Origin: Thiomicrorhabdus sp963677355 | Lineage (GTDB): Bacteria > Pseudomonadota > Gammaproteobacteria > Thiomicrospirales > Thiomicrospiraceae | Assembly: GCA_963677355.2 (NCBI GenBank) | Contig: CAXXXQ010000001.1 | Location: forward strand, 186,001 to 250,000 | DNA length: 64,000 bases | Direction: 5' to 3' | The notes under the pieces: model-generated | What the model was told of the DNA's origin: nothing | The model's input: the letters and a program-made list of their open reading frames with translations, nothing else | Databases searched by the model: none | Part shown: piece by piece, positions 61,783 through 64,000 of the stretch | Layout: each line of letters opens with the position of its first letter | How positions within the stretch are numbered: position 1 is the stretch's first letter | Program-made: the position numbers and the translations under genes

Positions 61783-64000
61783 ATGCTTTCTAGCTACTTT
61801 ATCAAACGCCCTGTATTGGCCAGCGTAATGTCACTGGTCATCATCATTGCAGGTTATTTGGCGATGAAATCATTGCCGATCGCGGAATACCCGCAGATCG
61901 TACCGCCGCAAGTTGCCGTAACGGCCACTTACCCGGGTGCCAGTGCCGAGACGATTTCAGAAACCGTTGCCGCCCCTCTTGAACAGGCCATCAACGGGGT
62001 TGACGACATGCTGTACATCAACTCGGTTACTTCATCTTCCGGAACGCTGACGCTGACCGTCACCTTCAAGATCGGAACCGATATTGACCAAGCCAACATC
62101 AACGTCAATAACAAGGTGCAAAGTGCACTGAACAAGCTGCCCGAGGAAGTGCAAAAAGCCGGGCTTCAGGTAAACAAGAAGACCTCGAACATCCTTAAAA
62201 TCGTCTCGCTCTATTCCGATGATTACAGCTTGGATACGGTCTTTATCGCCAACTACGGTCTGATTAACGTTTTGGATGAACTGGCGCGAATTCCTGGTAT
62301 CGGGGAAGCGAGACAGTTCGGTGCCAAAGACTACTCTATGCGAATCTGGCTGGACCCGAACAAACTGGCTCAATACCAACTGACGCCAAGTGACGTCTAT
62401 CAGGCCATTCAGTCGCAAAACTCACAATTCGCAGCCGGTCGTTTCGGACAGGAGCCGATGGAAAATGCCCAGGCATTCACTTACACGGTGACCACGAAAG
62501 GACGTCTTTCCCAACCTGAAGAATTCGCCAACATCATTCTGCGCGCGGAATCCGAAGGTGACGCTCTGCGTTTGAAAGATGTCGCTCGCGTTGAACTCGG
62601 TGCGCAAACGTATAATTTCAATGCAACGTTTGACGGCAAACCGACCGTACCGATTGGTGTCTTCCTGAAACCGGGAGCCAACGCTCTGGAAACCTCTGAG
62701 TTGGTTGATGCAAAACTTAAGGAACTGGCTCAAAGCTTTCCGAAAGGCTTGGATTACGCAGTACCCTATGACACGACCGAGTTTGTCAATATCTCGATTG
62801 AAAAGGTCATCTATACCCTGTTTGAAGCTTTAGTACTGGTGGTACTGGTAGTTTATATCTTCTTGCAGAATGCACGTGCCACACTGATTCCGGTTTTGGC
62901 GATCCCGGTATCGATTATCGGAACCTTTGTCGGCATGTATCTGCTCGGCTTCTCGATTAACCAATTGACACTGTTCGGGATGATACTCGCCATCGGGATT
63001 GTGGTCGATGATGCCATTATCGTGGTGGAAAACGTCGAGCGGATCATGAGTAGCGAGAAGCTCTCGCCCAAAGAAGCCACAATTAAAGCCATGCACGAAA
63101 TTCACGGGCCGATTGTCGCCATCGTACTGGTATTGGGCGCGGTATTTATCCCGGTTGCCTTCATCAGCGGCTTAACCGGGCAGATGTATAAACAGTTCGC
63201 AATCACCATTGTCATTTCGGTGACCATTTCCGGACTGGTTGCCCTGACTTTAACACCGGCTCTGTGTGCAAACATGTTGCAAGATACGCATCAAAAACCC
63301 AATGTCTTCTTCAGAGTGTTCAACCGTTTCTTCGACGGCCTGAGCAGTCTGTTCTCGAAAGGGGTCAGAAGCATTATCCGCTACAGTCTGTTGAGCGTGC
63401 TACTGTTCGGTGGTCTATTGGCGATCACTTATCAATCGGTTAGCTCTCTACCGGGCGGACTATTACCGCAGGAAGATAAAGGAACCCTATTTGTTCTGAA
63501 CTACCTGCCACCGGCTTCTTCACTTGCCAGAACCGAAGAAGTTCGTAATCAGACTTCCGAAATGCTGTTGAATCATCCAAGTGTTGAAAATGTCACCAGT
63601 TTTGCCGGTTTCGACCTGCAGACCTTCACCCAGAAAACGGATTCGGCAGTTTCGTTTGTTACCCTGAAGCACTGGGATGAACGTCAAGCTCCGGATCAAA
63701 GTTCGCAAGCCGTGGTTGGCCAGCTGTTTGGGCAATTGATGCAAATTCCGGATGCCTTCAGTATTCCGATCGGCATGCCGACCATTATGGGAATGAGTAT
63801 GACGGGCGGTTTTGAAGCCTATCTGCAGAACCGTAACGGTGACGGTACCTTGGCTCTCAGCAAGGTAACCGACGAATTGATCGCCAAAGCTTCTGCTCGT
63901 CCGGAACTGGCTTCGGTGCGCACCACCCTATCGACCAAAGTACCTCAATACGAAGTCACTCTGGATAGAGAAAAAGCCCAGTCCATGCAGGTTCCGGTCA
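61783..64000 (+). CDS. RND efflux inner-membrane transporter, 5' part (runs off right edge)
   Basis: Proton-driven multidrug exporter of the AcrB/MexF (HAE-1) family. The ATG at 61783 has AAAAGGATTCC upstream. About 739 codons are present: the start MLSSYFIKRPVLASVMSLVII, the porter-domain segments EYPQIVPPQVAVTATYPGASAETI, the membrane core LVLVVLVVYIFLQNARATLIP, and the proton-relay pair Asp-Asp in GIVVDDAIIVVENVERIM. The rest of the second half, including most of the second helix bundle, lies outside the window. No outer-membrane channel gene is seen in the window. Confidence 0.95.
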   Translation, partial: MLSSYFIKRPVLASVMSLVIIIAGYLAMKSLPIAEYPQIVPPQVAVTATYPGASAETISETVAAPLEQAINGVDDMLYINSVTSSSGTLTLTVTFKIGTDIDQANINVNNKVQSALNKLPEEVQKAGLQVNKKTSNILKIVSLYSDDYSLDTVFIANYGLINVLDELARIPGIGEARQFGAKDYSMRIWLDPNKLAQYQLTPSDVYQAIQSQNSQFAAGRFGQEPMENAQAFTYTVTTKGRLSQPEEFANIILRAESEGDALRLKDVARVELGAQTYNFNATFDGKPTVPIGVFLKPGANALETSELVDAKLKELAQSFPKGLDYAVPYDTTEFVNISIEKVIYTLFEALVLVVLVVYIFLQNARATLIPVLAIPVSIIGTFVGMYLLGFSINQLTLFGMILAIGIVVDDAIIVVENVERIMSSEKLSPKEATIKAMHEIHGPIVAIVLVLGAVFIPVAFISGLTGQMYKQFAITIVISVTISGLVALTLTPALCANMLQDTHQKPNVFFRVFNRFFDGLSSLFSKGVRSIIRYSLLSVLLFGGLLAITYQSVSSLPGGLLPQEDKGTLFVLNYLPPASSLARTEEVRNQTSEMLLNHPSVENVTSFAGFDLQTFTQKTDSAVSFVTLKHWDERQAPDQSSQAVVGQLFGQLMQIPDAFSIPIGMPTIMGMSMTGGFEAYLQNRNGDGTLALSKVTDELIAKASARPELASVRTTLSTKVPQYEVTLDREKAQSMQVPV

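Noticed and set aside
1..64000. tRNA, rRNA, insertion sequence, prophage or integron
   Set aside because: No cloverleaf-like tRNA, rRNA stretch, transposase, integrase or att-like direct repeat was recognised in the gaps; very diverged small RNAs cannot be excluded by eye.

Overview
The window looks like a chromosomal segment of a free-living, motile, salt-adapted gammaproteobacterium. The gene set (ParC/ParE, ErpA, MsrPQ, SelO, TusA, ectABC plus a dedicated aspartokinase, many chemoreceptors and c-di-GMP proteins, moderate GC) would fit the Thiomicrospira/Hydrogenovibrio/Thiomicrorhabdus group of sulfur oxidisers. That placement is an inference from gene content and was not tested. I see no rRNA, tRNA, insertion sequence, prophage or CRISPR array. 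Both window edges cut genes: parC on the left and an RND pump gene on the right.

Layout. 1-3.8 kb: parC (5' part), a small metal-binding HMA protein and selO. 3.9-12.1 kb: a signalling block with two tandem membrane PAS-GGDEF-EAL paralogues, a small PilZ-like protein, and a chemoreceptor with an Aer-type PAS, a zinc-binding CZB domain and a possible CheR-tether tail. 12.2-16.3 kb: copper resistance, with a His/Met/Cys-rich secreted protein, the multicopper oxidase CopA carrying a Met/His repeat, and CopB. 16.3-21.9 kb: parE, ung, and a Sco-type protein next to a poly-HAMP chemoreceptor with histidines in its membrane domain. 21.9-28.6 kb, minus strand: glyQ-glyS, then a tightly packed gmhB-like, plsC, motA-like, motB-like, motB-like group. 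28.7-31.5 kb: tusA, an M23 peptidase and anmK. 31.6-38.3 kb: gltA, erpA, argC, msrPQ, a diguanylate cyclase overlapping msrQ, and a GST-like protein. 38.6-45.3 kb: groESL under a CIRCE operator, proB, obgE, rpmA, rplU, and divergent ispB. 45.4-47.5 kb: a basic-tailed unknown protein and a patatin-like lipoprotein. 47.9-54.0 kb: the ectoine operon ectABC-ask, extended by a membrane TPR protein and a sodium/solute symporter. 54.0-59.5 kb: a hybrid histidine kinase next to a response regulator. 59.8-64 kb: a TetR repressor divergent from an RND efflux operon.

How the genes work together. Several blocks deal with sensing and envelope or redox stress: copper detoxification, repair of periplasmic methionine oxidation (MsrPQ), zinc/oxidant-type chemoreception, and efflux. 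The c-di-GMP proteins include one canonical cyclase, two likely active phosphodiesterases, one EAL protein with a lost metal ligand, and a PilZ-like candidate effector. The ectoine genes supply osmoprotection.

The most unusual element is the response regulator at 54028-56319. It joins a receiver, an intact EAL domain and, at the C-terminus, what reads as a type-I periplasmic-binding-protein fold, with no signal peptide or membrane segment. It therefore appears to be a cytoplasmic phosphodiesterase with its own small-molecule sensor. The second is a MotA-like gene with two different MotB-like genes, one of which lacks the proton/sodium-carrying aspartate. Domain calls were made by eye from motifs, so boundaries are approximate.
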